Assembly: GCA_963665975.1 (NCBI GenBank)
Contig: OY762508.1
Span: 3,410,001-3,474,000 of the forward strand
Length of the DNA: 64,000 nucleotides
Direction of reading: 5' to 3'
DNA from: G963665975 sp963665975
GTDB lineage: Bacteria; Bacteroidota; Rhodothermia; Rhodothermales; Bin80
Shown: positions 26,924 through 37,200 of the stretch, in pieces
How positions within the stretch are numbered: position 1 is the first letter of the stretch
How the letters are laid out: each line of letters begins with the position of its first letter
Program-made: the position numbers and the translations under genes
Notes under the pieces: model-generated
Database searches by the model: none
What the model was told of the DNA's origin: nothing
The model's input: only the letters and a program-made list of their open reading frames with translations

Positions 26924-28444
26924 ATGTTGGTTGATCCTCAACATGTAACACTCTCGACGCTTGAGGCGATTTACCGTGGGGCGCTTCCGGAACTGATTCC
27001 TGAATGCCGCCAACGAGTGGATCAGAGTGCCTCGGATGTTGCTAAAGCGGCAGCTGGAGACAAACCTATCTATGGGGTCAACACCGGATTTGGCAAACTT
27101 GCCTCGGTCCGCATCTCGGCGGGTGACACCCAAATTCTCCAGCGGAAATTGATTCTTGGCCACTGCGCGGGCGTAGGCGATCCACTGTGCGCAAGCATTG
27201 TCCGGCTAACCATCGCTTTGAAAATCATTTCACTTGGGCGCGGTGCATCCGGGATTCGTTGGGAGTTGATTGCACTACTAACGGAGTTGTTGCGGCACGG
27301 GATTATTCCCGTGGTCCCAGCCCAGGGATCTGTAGGTGCATCCGGAGATCTTGTACCGCTGGCACATCTGACTGCCACGATGATTGCAGAAGGTGACGCG
27401 GTTTACCGTGGAAAACGGATGCCTGCATTCCGGGCCTTGCAGCTGGCCGGGCTGTCTCCAGTTAAACTGCATGCCAAGGAAGGACTCGCGATGATCAACG
27501 GAACCCAAGTTTCCACTGCTCTCGCCCTGACGGGACTGTTCGGAGCGTGGCGGAATGCGATCAGTTCGCTTGTAACCGGCGCCTTGTCAACCGATGCCGC
27601 GATGGGATCCTCTGAACCCTTCCGTGCTGAGATTCAGCAACTTCGTGGCCACAAGGGACAGATTGACGTCGCATCCACTTTGCGGCGACTGCTGCAGGAT
27701 TCCCAGATCAGGAAGAGCCACAGACACGGAGATCAGCGCGTCCAGGATCCTTATTGCCTGCGTTGCCAGCCGCAGGTACTCGGTGCTGTTCTAACCGTGC
27801 TCAGACAGGCCGGTGACACACTGCGAATAGAGGCCAGTGCCGTGACCGACAATCCGCTCGTGCTCGAAGATGGAAGCATCGTCGCCGGTGGAAATTTCCA
27901 CGGTGAACCCGTTGGCCTTGCGGCCGACCAGATTGCCATGGCCATCGCGGAGACGGGAGCTATTGCCCAGCGGCGAATTGCGCTTCTCGTAGACCCGGTG
28001 CTGTCCCATGGTCTTCCCGCATTCTTGTCCCCCAATCCCGGCCTCAACTCAGGCATGATGGCTGCTGAAGTCGTATCCGCCGCGCTGGCATCTGAGAACA
28101 AGGCGCTATCGAATCCCCGTGTCGTCGACAGCACACCTACATCGGCAAACCAGGAAGACCATGTGGCCATGTCTTGCCACGCGGCGTTCCGTCTGCTTGA
28201 GATGAACCAGAATCTCGAACGCTTGCTCGCTATAGAGGCGCTGTGCGCTGTGCAAGGCGTGGAGCTGAGACGTCCACATGCAACCAGTCCAGAGCTGCAG
28301 GGTTTTGCAAGAACGATTCGCGCAGTTTCAGAACCGTTGCATGAGGATCGCACTCTTGCATCTGAACTGGAAGAAGTGGCGTGCCTCATACAGGATGGAA
28401 AGCTGATTCCTGCCCATGCGCCAGGACTCGAAACGCAGATATGA
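26924..28444 (+). CDS. hutH: Histidine ammonia-lyase
   Basis: Deaminates L-histidine to urocanate, the first step of histidine use. The protein is 506 residues from the ATG at 26924; 26906 and 26912 are alternative in-frame starts. The Ala-Ser-Gly triad that cyclises into the MIO cofactor lies in GSVGASGDLVPLAHL (about 139-141). Other family marks are YGVNTGFGKLA, GNFHGEPVGLAAD and SANQEDHVAMS. Its stop overlaps the hutU start (ATGA), which indicates translational coupling. Confidence 0.95.
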   Translation: MLVDPQHVTLSTLEAIYRGALPELIPECRQRVDQSASDVAKAAAGDKPIYGVNTGFGKLASVRISAGDTQILQRKLILGHCAGVGDPLCASIVRLTIALKIISLGRGASGIRWELIALLTELLRHGIIPVVPAQGSVGASGDLVPLAHLTATMIAEGDAVYRGKRMPAFRALQLAGLSPVKLHAKEGLAMINGTQVSTALALTGLFGAWRNAISSLVTGALSTDAAMGSSEPFRAEIQQLRGHKGQIDVASTLRRLLQDSQIRKSHRHGDQRVQDPYCLRCQPQVLGAVLTVLRQAGDTLRIEASAVTDNPLVLEDGSIVAGGNFHGEPVGLAADQIAMAIAETGAIAQRRIALLVDPVLSHGLPAFLSPNPGLNSGMMAAEVVSAALASENKALSNPRVVDSTPTSANQEDHVAMSCHAAFRLLEMNQNLERLLAIEALCAVQGVELRRPHATSPELQGFARTIRAVSEPLHEDRTLASELEEVACLIQDGKLIPAHAPGLETQI

Positions 28445-30111
28445 AGGAAATGAAGCAATTCGCCCGGAGCGTTTCAGCACCTAGGGGCTCTGATCTGACT
28501 TGTGGAAGCTGGCAGGTAGAAGCGGCCTACCGCATGCTCCAGAATAACTTGGATGCTGAGGTGGCAGAGGATCCCGATGAACTCGTGGTCTATGGTGGCA
28601 TCGGACGTGCAGCCCGGTCCTGGCCGGACTTCGAGCGATTGCTGCAATGCCTGGAAACATTGCGGGATGACCAAACGCTGCTCGTTCAGTCGGGCAGACC
28701 TGTTGGCATATTTCGTACGCATAGCGCCGCGCCACGCGTGCTGATTGCTAACTCCAACATTGTGCCGCATTGGGCCAATTGGGACACGTTCAACGAACTA
28801 GACCGCAAGGGCCTGATGATGTACGGTCAGATGACGGCAGGGTCATGGATCTATATAGGATCGCAAGGAATCGTACAGGGGACATACGAAACATTCGTGG
28901 AGGCAGGGCGCCAGCACTACGATGGCAACCTGAGCGGAAAATGGATATTGACCGCCGGCCTTGGAGGTATGGGCGGCGCGCAGCCTCTCGCCGCAGCCAT
29001 GTCCGGAGCCTCATGTCTGGCTGTAGAATGCGATCCTTCACGCATTGATTTTCGGTTGCGTACGGGATATCTGGATGAACGGGTCGAACGTCTGGATCAT
29101 GCGCTGGCCTTGATAGAAACATGGACGCGCTTGGGTGAAGCGAAGTCTGTGGGCTTGCTTGGGAACGCAGCTGATGTCTTTCCCAGACTCTTTCAAATGG
29201 GAATTCGTCCGGATCTCGTAACAGACCAGACTTCGGCACATGACCCGCTTAACGGGTACCTGCCACAAGGTTGGACTCATGCGCAGTGGCGCGAATCTCG
29301 CGTGAGCAACCCCAAGGTGGCTGAAGCCGCTGCTAGGGCTTCCATCGGTAAGCACGTGGCCGCAATGGTGGACTTTTGGAATGCAGGCGTGCCGACGTTC
29401 GATTACGGCAACAATATTCGCCAAGTGGCACTCGAGGCGGGGCTTGATACCGCGTTTGCATTTCCAGGATTTGTACCGGCCTATGTCCGGCCGCTGTTTT
29501 GTCGCGGAATCGGTCCTTTTCGGTGGGTTGCGCTTTCCGGTGACCCCGAAGACATTTATCGCACCGACCAGAGGGTCAAGGAGCTGCTACCAGACAACAA
29601 GCATTTGCACAACTGGCTCGACCTTGCGCGTGCACGGATTCGATTTCAGGGACTTCCGGCAAGAATTTGCTGGGTCGGTCTTGGCGACCGCGATCGTCTG
29701 GGACTCGCGTTCAACGAGATGGTCCGTTCCGGGGAGCTTTCGGCCCCGATCGTAATTGGGCGGGATCACCTGGATGCGGGCTCGGTAGCTTCGCCCAACC
29801 GGGAAACCGAATTGATGCGTGACGGATCGGATGCGGTTTCTGACTGGCCGCTTCTGAATGCGCTGCTAAATACGGCCTCCGGAGCGACATGGGTTTCCAT
29901 TCATCACGGTGGCGGTGTCGGCATGGGGTTTTCCCAACACGCAGGAATGGTCATCGTGGCAGATGGCTCTGAGGCTGCTACCAATAAGCTCCAGCGGGTA
30001 CTATGGAACGACCCTGCCTCTGGCGTAATGCGTCATGCCGATGCCCGCTATGAGGATGCGATTGAATTTGCTCGCGATAAAGGGCTCAATTTACCGGGGC
30101 TCATTCTGTAG
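28441..30111 (+). CDS. hutU: Urocanate hydratase
   Basis: A 556-residue NAD-dependent urocanase that converts urocanate to imidazolonepropionate. Motifs include RGSDLTCGSWQVEAA near the start, MYGQMTAGSWIYIGSQGI, the dinucleotide region GLGGMGGAQPLAAAM and, near the C-terminus, ARICWVGLGDRDRLG and HHGGGVGMGFSQHAG. Length is normal. It is the last gene of hutI-hutH-hutU and its start overlaps the hutH stop by four bases. Confidence 0.96.
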   Translation: MKEMKQFARSVSAPRGSDLTCGSWQVEAAYRMLQNNLDAEVAEDPDELVVYGGIGRAARSWPDFERLLQCLETLRDDQTLLVQSGRPVGIFRTHSAAPRVLIANSNIVPHWANWDTFNELDRKGLMMYGQMTAGSWIYIGSQGIVQGTYETFVEAGRQHYDGNLSGKWILTAGLGGMGGAQPLAAAMSGASCLAVECDPSRIDFRLRTGYLDERVERLDHALALIETWTRLGEAKSVGLLGNAADVFPRLFQMGIRPDLVTDQTSAHDPLNGYLPQGWTHAQWRESRVSNPKVAEAAARASIGKHVAAMVDFWNAGVPTFDYGNNIRQVALEAGLDTAFAFPGFVPAYVRPLFCRGIGPFRWVALSGDPEDIYRTDQRVKELLPDNKHLHNWLDLARARIRFQGLPARICWVGLGDRDRLGLAFNEMVRSGELSAPIVIGRDHLDAGSVASPNRETELMRDGSDAVSDWPLLNALLNTASGATWVSIHHGGGVGMGFSQHAGMVIVADGSEAATNKLQRVLWNDPASGVMRHADARYEDAIEFARDKGLNLPGLIL

Positions 30112-30219
30112 AACTGCCGGTAATTTCAAGATCCGCAGTTCGTATTGGCTGGAAGCCAAGGCTAGCAGGCGTCTATGTAGCGACCTGAGGGTACCGGTTT
30201 GAGCCTGTTAGACGGGAGG

Positions 30220-30273
30220 AATGCAATCGTCGACATCCTCAAGCGCGAGGCAAAGAGACTGCTCGAAGAATAG
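30220..30273 (+). pseudogene. Remnant of the 3' end of a PLP decarboxylase gene
   Basis: The plus strand reads AIVDILKREAKRLLEE and then a stop, almost the same as the last residues of the intact decarboxylase (LAIEILKREAKKLLEE). Nothing upstream resembles the rest of that gene. It is the tail of a second decarboxylase copy, convergent with the intact dinB gene. Confidence 0.8.
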
Positions 30274-30342
30274 CCGAGCGTTCTGTCACGCGTGGCCTTC
30301 GTCAGCCGTCGGTCCGTAGCTTGGCGGTACGGGCACATCCAG
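30235..30342. repeat. Right copy of the duplicated decarboxylase/dinB junction
   Basis: This aligns with 22373-22481 across the decarboxylase tail, the short intergenic piece and the end of dinB. The shared core beginning GTCCGTAGCTTGG is identical over 22 bases. The copies are in direct orientation and are about 7.9 kb apart. Confidence 0.85.
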
Positions 30343-30807
30343 CAGGCGAAGGTACACGCTTAGCTGGCCCCGGTGGTGCGCCATGTGGCTGACACAGTAC
30401 ATCCGATAGACGTCTGCTTTCGGAAGCTGCAGGAAAATCTGGGGGCCTGCGCGCAGGGTCCAATCGCGCGCCATGTCTGCGATGTCGAAATTGGCCACAA
30501 TCTGACGAAGCACGTCGGCTTTCTCGTCGAAGTCGCGCAGCAGAGCTTCGGTAGAATCGGGGATCACCGGCTTCGGAAACGGCTTGCTCATATCGAGTTC
30601 GTCCTCCGTGAGTGTGATGGCATTCCACCAGAGCAGGTGGGACAGGTGGGCCACCAGTTCACCCAGGCTCATGGACTTCTCGTGAGGCTTCCACGAAAAA
30701 AATTCTTCGGGCGCCCGTTCTAGCATGCGGCGCGTCGTGGCAAGTTCTCGCTCAAGGTCACCCATGGCCAGATATGTGGGTGCCAGTACTGCAGCGTTAT
30801 CTGACAT
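30286..30807 (-). CDS. DinB family protein
   Basis: A 173-residue four-helix-bundle protein of the DinB/YfiT metalloenzyme superfamily. The three metal His positions fit LVAHLSHLLWW (about 48-58) and the C-terminal SHMAHHRGQLSVYLR (about 139-153). Members are damage-induced proteins of unclear role or thiol-dependent transferases. It stands alone; its 3' end lies in the right copy of the duplicated junction, facing a decarboxylase remnant. Confidence 0.85.
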   Translation of the reverse strand: MSDNAAVLAPTYLAMGDLERELATTRRMLERAPEEFFSWKPHEKSMSLGELVAHLSHLLWWNAITLTEDELDMSKPFPKPVIPDSTEALLRDFDEKADVLRQIVANFDIADMARDWTLRAGPQIFLQLPKADVYRMYCVSHMAHHRGQLSVYLRLLDVPVPPSYGPTADEGHA

Positions 30808-31124
30808 GTGGAGAAATGATTGTCCGATAGGATGGGTTCATATGGGTGTAACTTATGGGCGGTGCCCCGGTTTCTAAAGGCAATTAACTAACATCAGCTA
30901 AGAATGAGGGTTGGTGACAATTGGAATTGCGTGCCGCAGCGGTCCTCTTGTCAGAGCAGACAGTAGGTCGTTGGCTTGATCCTTACGGGCGGACGAATCT
31001 TTGTTAGCTCGGGTATGTATTGCGAAGCGATGCGGAACAGTGCATCCAACCTACGATACTTGAGGGTATTATCGTATAAGCCTTCTTGGTGCACGCCGCC
31101 TGACAGCCATTTGTTACACTTGTT
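30808..31124. other. 317-bp divergent intergenic region
   Basis: It lies between the starts of dinB (minus) and the GMC oxidoreductase gene (plus). I see no gene or RNA. It should hold both promoters, but no clear promoter pair could be picked. Confidence 0.35.
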
Positions 31125-32822
31125 GTGCATTACCACAAGCAGGAAGTATTTGATGCCATTGTAGTGGGGTCCGGCATGTCCGGCGGATGGGCGATGAAGG
31201 AGCTCTGCGAGAAGGGGCTCAAGACCCTTGTTCTGGAGCGTGGTCGCCCCGTGGAACATGCAATAGACTACATAACGGAACACAAGCAGCCTTGGGAATT
31301 GCCGAACCGAGGGCGTGTGGCGCCAGCACTAGCGGAGGCGGACTACTCCGTTCAGCGGAAAACGTATGCTTTTTCCGAGGCCACGCGACATTACTTCATG
31401 CGGGACAGCGAGCACCCTTACGTCCAGGAGAAGCCATACACCTGGATTCAGGCAAACGTTGTCGGCGGCCGGTCTCTACTGTGGGCACGTCAGAGTTATC
31501 GGTTTAGTCCCATGGATTTTGAGGCCAATTTCAGAGACGGGCATGGCGTCGACTGGCCTATTCGCTATGAGGATCTGGCGCCGTGGTATGATTATATAGA
31601 GCGGACCATTGGTGTAAGTGGACAGGCGGAGGGGCTTCCACAACTCCCGGACGGAATCTTTCAGCCTCCCATGGAGATGAATGCCGTGGAAAAACTGGCC
31701 AAGCGGCGAATCGAGGCCGCGTTCCCGGAGCGAACGATGACGATTGGGCGAAGCGCTGTGCTAACGGAGGCGCTGGGCGACAGGGCAGCCTGCCATTACT
31801 GCGGGCCTTGCGAGCGCGGATGCTCTACCGGATCCTATTACAGCACGCAAAGTGTGGCGCTTCCGGCGGCCCGGGCAACCGGCAACCTGACGCTACGTCC
31901 GCATAGCCTGGTGTATAATATTGGCTACGATCCGCAGCTTGGACGTGCGACTGGTGTGGATATCATTGATTCGCAAACGGGTGAACGACTTAATTTCCGG
32001 GCGCGCGTTATTTTCCTGTGCGCATCATCTATGAATACGGCGCGCATCATGCTCCTGTCGCGGAGTTCAAGCTTTCCCAACGGTATTGCCAATACTAGCG
32101 GTGCGCTCGGTCATTACCTCATGGATCATCACTACCATGTGGGGGCCAGCGGCGTATTCGATGGGTATGAAGACCGGTATTACCAGGGCAATCGTCCGAA
32201 TGGCATCTACATTCCGCGGTTTCGGAATTTAAGCCCGAAAACGAGGCATCCCGCCTTCGTTCGCGGGTATGGATTTCAGGGGTCGGCGCAGCGTCAGGGA
32301 TGGTCCCGTGGCGGCTCTGTTCGTGGGTTCGGCACAACCCTTAAGGCCGAGTTGCGGCGACCGGGCCGGTGGACCATGGGGCTGGGAGGATTCGGCGAAA
32401 CACTGCCGCGCTTCGACAATTTCTGCGTATTGGACGAAAAGGCAACAGATGCGTGGGACCTGCCGGTATTGCGGTTTCATGTGACGCGAGACGCCAACGA
32501 CCTCGCCATGCGGAAGGATATGATGGCCACGGCGGCTGAAATGCTGGAAGCGGCCGGCGCTGCGGAAGTACGACCGTATGACCGGATTGAGGACGCACCA
32601 GGACTGGGCAACCACGAAATGGGAGCAGCGCGCATGGGGCGCGACCCGGAAACGTCCGTACTAAACGGTTTCAATCAAAGCCACGATGTGCCAAACCTGT
32701 TTGTCACCGACGGTGCTTGCATGACTTCATCGGCGTGCCAGAATCCGTCGCTAACCTATATGGCCTTGACAGCGCGAGCCTGCCATTATGCGGTAGAGTC
32801 AATCCGGGAGGGGAGGCTTTAG
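31125..32822 (+). CDS. GMC-family FAD oxidoreductase
   Basis: A 565-residue flavoprotein. The FAD-binding motif is AIVVGSGMSGGWAMKEL (about 11-27) followed by the Glu of LVLERG. A Cys-rich region CHYCGPCERGCSTGSY occurs at about 223-238. The C-terminal GMC part has GNHEMGAARMG and LFVTDGACMTSSACQNPSLTYMALTARA, with the expected His and Asn. It resembles the large subunit of gluconate 2-dehydrogenase-type enzymes that oxidise sugars or polyols. The small subunit normally adjacent was not found. The start is GTG. It is followed by a 2-hydroxyacid dehydrogenase gene 40 bp on, which suggests a shared sugar-acid pathway. Confidence 0.82.
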   Translation: MHYHKQEVFDAIVVGSGMSGGWAMKELCEKGLKTLVLERGRPVEHAIDYITEHKQPWELPNRGRVAPALAEADYSVQRKTYAFSEATRHYFMRDSEHPYVQEKPYTWIQANVVGGRSLLWARQSYRFSPMDFEANFRDGHGVDWPIRYEDLAPWYDYIERTIGVSGQAEGLPQLPDGIFQPPMEMNAVEKLAKRRIEAAFPERTMTIGRSAVLTEALGDRAACHYCGPCERGCSTGSYYSTQSVALPAARATGNLTLRPHSLVYNIGYDPQLGRATGVDIIDSQTGERLNFRARVIFLCASSMNTARIMLLSRSSSFPNGIANTSGALGHYLMDHHYHVGASGVFDGYEDRYYQGNRPNGIYIPRFRNLSPKTRHPAFVRGYGFQGSAQRQGWSRGGSVRGFGTTLKAELRRPGRWTMGLGGFGETLPRFDNFCVLDEKATDAWDLPVLRFHVTRDANDLAMRKDMMATAAEMLEAAGAAEVRPYDRIEDAPGLGNHEMGAARMGRDPETSVLNGFNQSHDVPNLFVTDGACMTSSACQNPSLTYMALTARACHYAVESIREGRL

Positions 32823-32862
32823 CCCGTTACCGTGCAATAATCTCAATTGACAGACAGACTTG

Positions 32863-33810
32863 ATGCGGACCGCTGTACTGACACGACCGTTTATGGAAGA
32901 TGGCTTTGATGCTTTGCGCGAAGTTTGCAGCATTCAAACCCGCGCGAGCACGTCACCTCCAGACGAAGAAGCGCTTGCAGTACTGGTCCACGATGCGACT
33001 GCTTTAGTCGCCACCGCCGGCGATCCCGTAACCGACCGGGTGCTGGCCGCAGGGTCCGGGTTGCGGATAGTCGCGCAATTTGGTGTCGGTGTGGACAACA
33101 TTGATCTGGAGGCGGCGCTCCAGCGTGGCATTGTGGTTACCAATACGCCAGGTGCGGTCACGGACTCAACGGCTGACCTTGCCTTTGCACTGCTCTTGGC
33201 CGTCGCACGAAAGGTGCCACGGTCAGACCAGGCCGTGCGCAGTGGAAGTTTCAGTGCCACTGGCATGGGCATGGAGCTGCGCGGGAAGGTGCTGGGAATC
33301 ATCGGGCTTGGCCGCATCGGGGCTGCCGTCGGCCGGCGAGCGATTGGTTTTGGCATGAAGGTTGTTTATTACAATCGAAACCGTGCCAATCCGACGTTCG
33401 AACGGGAATCCGGCTCTTGCCGACTACCGCTGGCAGAGGTGCTGGCACATAGCGATGTCGTTTCCGTCCATTGTGCGCTAAATGCAGACAGCTATCACAT
33501 GCTGGATGAAACAGTACTCCGAACCATGAAGCCTGGAGCCATCCTGATCAATACTGCCCGCGGCGCCATCGTAGACGAGGCTGCCCTGGCTCGCGTCCTG
33601 CGAGAGGGGCATCTTGCCGGCGCAGGGTTGGACGTGTTTGAAGCCGAACCTCAAGTGCATCCCGAATTGCTCAGCCAGCCACGAGCCGTTCTTCTTCCGC
33701 ATGTGGGCAGCAGGACCAGGGAAGCACGGGAAGCGATGGCCTGCATGGTGACGGAGTCCATTCTGACATGTCTTCAGAATGCCAGAAGGATTCCATACCG
33801 CGTCGTGTAG
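32863..33810 (+). CDS. D-2-hydroxyacid dehydrogenase (glycerate dehydrogenase-like)
   Basis: A 315-residue NAD(P)-dependent enzyme. The catalytic Arg is in INTARGAIVDEAAL, the Glu in LDVFEAEPQVHPEL and the His in LLPHVGSRT. The nucleotide loop is GIIGLGRIGAAVGRRA. The family covers glycerate dehydrogenase/glyoxylate reductase, phosphoglycerate dehydrogenase and related enzymes; the short length, with no regulatory ACT domain, favours a glyoxylate/hydroxypyruvate or sugar-acid role. The start is ATG at 32863. Confidence 0.88.
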   Translation: MRTAVLTRPFMEDGFDALREVCSIQTRASTSPPDEEALAVLVHDATALVATAGDPVTDRVLAAGSGLRIVAQFGVGVDNIDLEAALQRGIVVTNTPGAVTDSTADLAFALLLAVARKVPRSDQAVRSGSFSATGMGMELRGKVLGIIGLGRIGAAVGRRAIGFGMKVVYYNRNRANPTFERESGSCRLPLAEVLAHSDVVSVHCALNADSYHMLDETVLRTMKPGAILINTARGAIVDEAALARVLREGHLAGAGLDVFEAEPQVHPELLSQPRAVLLPHVGSRTREAREAMACMVTESILTCLQNARRIPYRVV

Positions 33811-33845
33811 GCGACCACTGGCGTGCGCCAAACAGCCGTAATCCC

Positions 33846-34265
33846 ATGACCGTACGCAGAATCACGCTTCTGTTCTGTTTACTGCTGCTGCCTGGTTTGG
33901 GGCAGCAACGGGCGAGTGCGCAGAATCCCTCCGAGCTCGAACGGATCCAGAACGCCATGACTGCCGGAGACGCAAGAGGTGTGCTCTTTGGGGCTGAGGA
34001 TCGCGTAGACATCGTTCTCCTCGGTCAGGGAAGGCTTTACAATCGTGCCCAGGCTATTTTTGTGATGAAGGGGTTTTTTCGTAGCTATCCGCCGCAGTCC
34101 TTTAAGATTCGAAATGAAGAGCAAGAAGCGGCGAACTGGTTTGCCACAGGACAATACACAAACAAGTACGACGGCAGGAAATTTAGCGTGTTTTTGCGTC
34201 TCCGGCGGCGCTCTTCGAATTGGCATCTCGCTGCGATACGCGTAAGCAACGTTACTGGGCGCTAA
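33846..34265 (+). CDS. DUF4783 domain-containing secreted protein
   Basis: A 139-residue protein with a signal peptide (hydrophobic LLFCLLLLPGLG, cleavage probably after ASAQ). The mature part matches the small NTF2-like DUF4783 family of Bacteroidota, with FGAEDRVDIVLLGQG, FVMKGFFRSYPPQSF and the final WHLAAIRV strand. The function is unknown. It lies just before the giant histidine kinase gene (19 bp gap), so a sensing or envelope role is possible but not shown. An upstream start within the dehydrogenase gene is unlikely. Confidence 0.75.
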   Translation: MTVRRITLLFCLLLLPGLGQQRASAQNPSELERIQNAMTAGDARGVLFGAEDRVDIVLLGQGRLYNRAQAIFVMKGFFRSYPPQSFKIRNEEQEAANWFATGQYTNKYDGRKFSVFLRLRRRSSNWHLAAIRVSNVTGR

Positions 34266-34284
34266 TCAACACCCCACCCTGGTC

Positions 34285-37200
34285 ATGCAATCTTTTCTGA
34301 GCACGCGCTTTGGAGGTATGGCAGGTCTCCTTGTATTGGCTATTGGTCTTACTTGGGGAGCACAATTCTTGCGGGTGGAAAATGTCAAGCGCACAATTGC
34401 GGACCAGGAGGATGCGGTGGTCACCGCGGCGTTTGATCGAATCACCGCGGCGTTTACGGAGATGCAAGAAGCGTTATTGGAATACGGGAACGTCTTGTCC
34501 GTGGATCCCGCACTGACCGAGGCGCTTGGTCGGCGCGATCTTGCGGGAGAGAAGGCGGATGTGGAAATCGTCCGGATATTTTCCGAATTGCAGTTGCCGG
34601 ACAGGTGGAGTGTTGAGCTGTACGATCCTGCGTATCGCCTCGTAGCCTGGAATGGTTTCAGCCTTCCGTTTGATCGAGGGGATATTGGTGGTTTTGATCA
34701 CCCGAAAACAGCCATAGCGGAAGATGCCGACTGGCGGCACGCGCTCACCGTTTGGCATCCCGTGCGCCAGGACGGCAGGCTTCTTGGCGTCTTGCGAATC
34801 ATGCAGCTGATCCAGGCTCGTTCGCCGGTACAGAATGAATTCCTGAAAGACTATCGCATTGACCATGTGTGGCAGCGAGGAATCCGCCTCCCGGTTCGCA
34901 CACAATTCGAGACTGCCGCGACAGCATTGGACTCTACGCGTACGTTGGTGCTTACCGGTTTCGACGGTGCTCTCCTAGGGCGTGTTATTGTGGAGCCGCC
35001 GAGTGCGGAGCACATCATTACGCTAAACATGCGACGCTTCGAGGATGTGATGGCATTCTGGGCATCCTTGCTGCTATTGTGGACACTGGCAGGTCTGTGG
35101 CTGTGGCAGCGTGGCGCTGCATATCGGGAGCAAGCGAGGGTCCGTTTCGGCATCGCGGCGGTTCTCTGGTGGGTTGGGCGCTACGCGTTCTTATGGCTGG
35201 ACGTGCCGGCGCGGTGGCAGCAGGGGAAGGCGCCGCTGAATGTGCTCTTCGATCCCACACATATGGCGTCCACGCTTGGAGCCGGCCTCATGCGGTCTCC
35301 GGGAGATTTCCTGGTGACCGCGCTATTCACCGTGTTGTTTGCGTTGGCTGTCTTCGAATTTGCGAAGCGCCAATACCCGGTTGGTGACGGGTCTGAGTCC
35401 GGATTGCGTGGGCTGTTGGAACGCATTGCGCCTATACGGTTGCTCGCGGGTCTCGCTGTGCTGTCGACGTTCACTGTCGGGCTTACCATGCTGTTGGCTA
35501 TGGTCACTCACCATGCTGTGGTGGACAGTACACTCGACTTTTTTGGACGGGATCCGCTCATACCACTTCCTCTGATCCTCGTTTTCTCTTGCGGACTGAT
35601 ACTGCTCGCGCTCTCTGTAATACTTCTCATCGTGTCCATGGCATGGATGGTGATCGGCGTTGGCGTAACGCACACCCGACCGGGCCACCGCCTGTCGTGG
35701 GGTATTGGTCTGGCAGCTACGGGGGTCGTCATGGCCCCGCTGTTGGCGTTCTCCTATTTCCCGCCAGAGCGCACACTCGCGGCATGGCCCGTAGCCCTGT
35801 TATTGCTATGCCTTGGTATAGGTATTGCCGTGGGAGGGCATCTGCGTCCCGGACGTGAATATGGTTGGCTTACGCTACGTGGTGTGCTTCCGGCGGCCTT
35901 CGTGTTAAGTGTGCTTGTGTATCCGCTTCTGTATGAAGGAATGGAGGATCGGCGACGCCAGCGCATGGAGTATGCATCCACCGCATTTGATCCAGGTCAT
36001 GATACGCACGTGTCCTTTGCCGTACGGGATGTACTGACAATGGCCAGTGAGACACCAGAATTGAAACCGCTTCTGACGCGTGTTTCCCGGAGTCAGGATC
36101 CGGCCGCCCTATTGGATTTCCTCGCGGCGGATTTGGTGCGTAACTCAATGTTGTCGTCGCTGGCAGCCTATGATGTTAGCCTGGTCTTTCTCGATAGTGA
36201 TGGCGTTGCCTTGGGCCGCTTCGACGCCGAAGGTGAAACGTTGGACCAGAATAGCCGAGAGAGATTCACGGCGCAGTCGTTTCACCTGTTACGGCGCATG
36301 TATGAGGATGCCGACGAGCGCGCGGTTCTCGTCGCGCCGTTGACAGGGAGGAGGAAGCCCAACCGCATTCAGTATGCGGGCATTGCTTTGATTGATACGG
36401 TAGGATGGATCCTTGCGTCGGCGGAGCCACGATTGCTGCTGGAGGAGGCTAATACGCCGCTCTTGCGAATACTGGTGTCTTCGGGTAACAGTAGTCTGTT
36501 CGAGAATCTGTCTTTGGCAGTGTTTGAGGAGCGCCTCCTTGTGCGGAGCTTTGGCCGCAGGTTCGGCCGCTACAGGTTGGACGAAGTTGTGGCAGACGAT
36601 CTGACGGTCAACCCGGTGCAGTGGCGTGCGGAAGAAATCAAAGGACGCCGCTATCAGACGTACTATCGTGGTGAACAGGTAGCAACAGCGGCTTCGCAAC
36701 CCGTGGTCACAGGCACACAGCGGGTGGTTGCCGTGCGTACTTCCGCTACATCAACGTTTGACCATCTGTTCTACCTGCTGCGTCTCACGGTGGCCGGCCT
36801 GCTCGTCGGCATCCCGTTTTACGGGACGGGCTTGTTCCTACGCTGGAGGGCTGGCCTGTTGCCGGCGCCACGCGTCCAATTCCGGGACAAGGTGCTCAAC
36901 GCTTTCTTGCTGGTGGGCATTTTCGCCGTCATGACCGTCGGGTTTGCTGGCATACAGGTTGTTACGGAGGAGAACGATCGCGCGATCCAAAGTTGGTTGC
37001 GCCAGCATTTGCAGCGAGTGGAAGATGCCTTGTCACTGGATGCGAAGGAGAATGAAATGACCTACAGCGTTCTCGAACGGACGCGCCTGGATTCTCTGGC
37101 GGCCCGCACCGGATTGGACCTGAACCTCTATCGAGGCGAGGAGCTGCTTGAGACCAGCCGTGCGCAACTGGTCAACGAGCGGCTGGTGGACCGTCGACTC

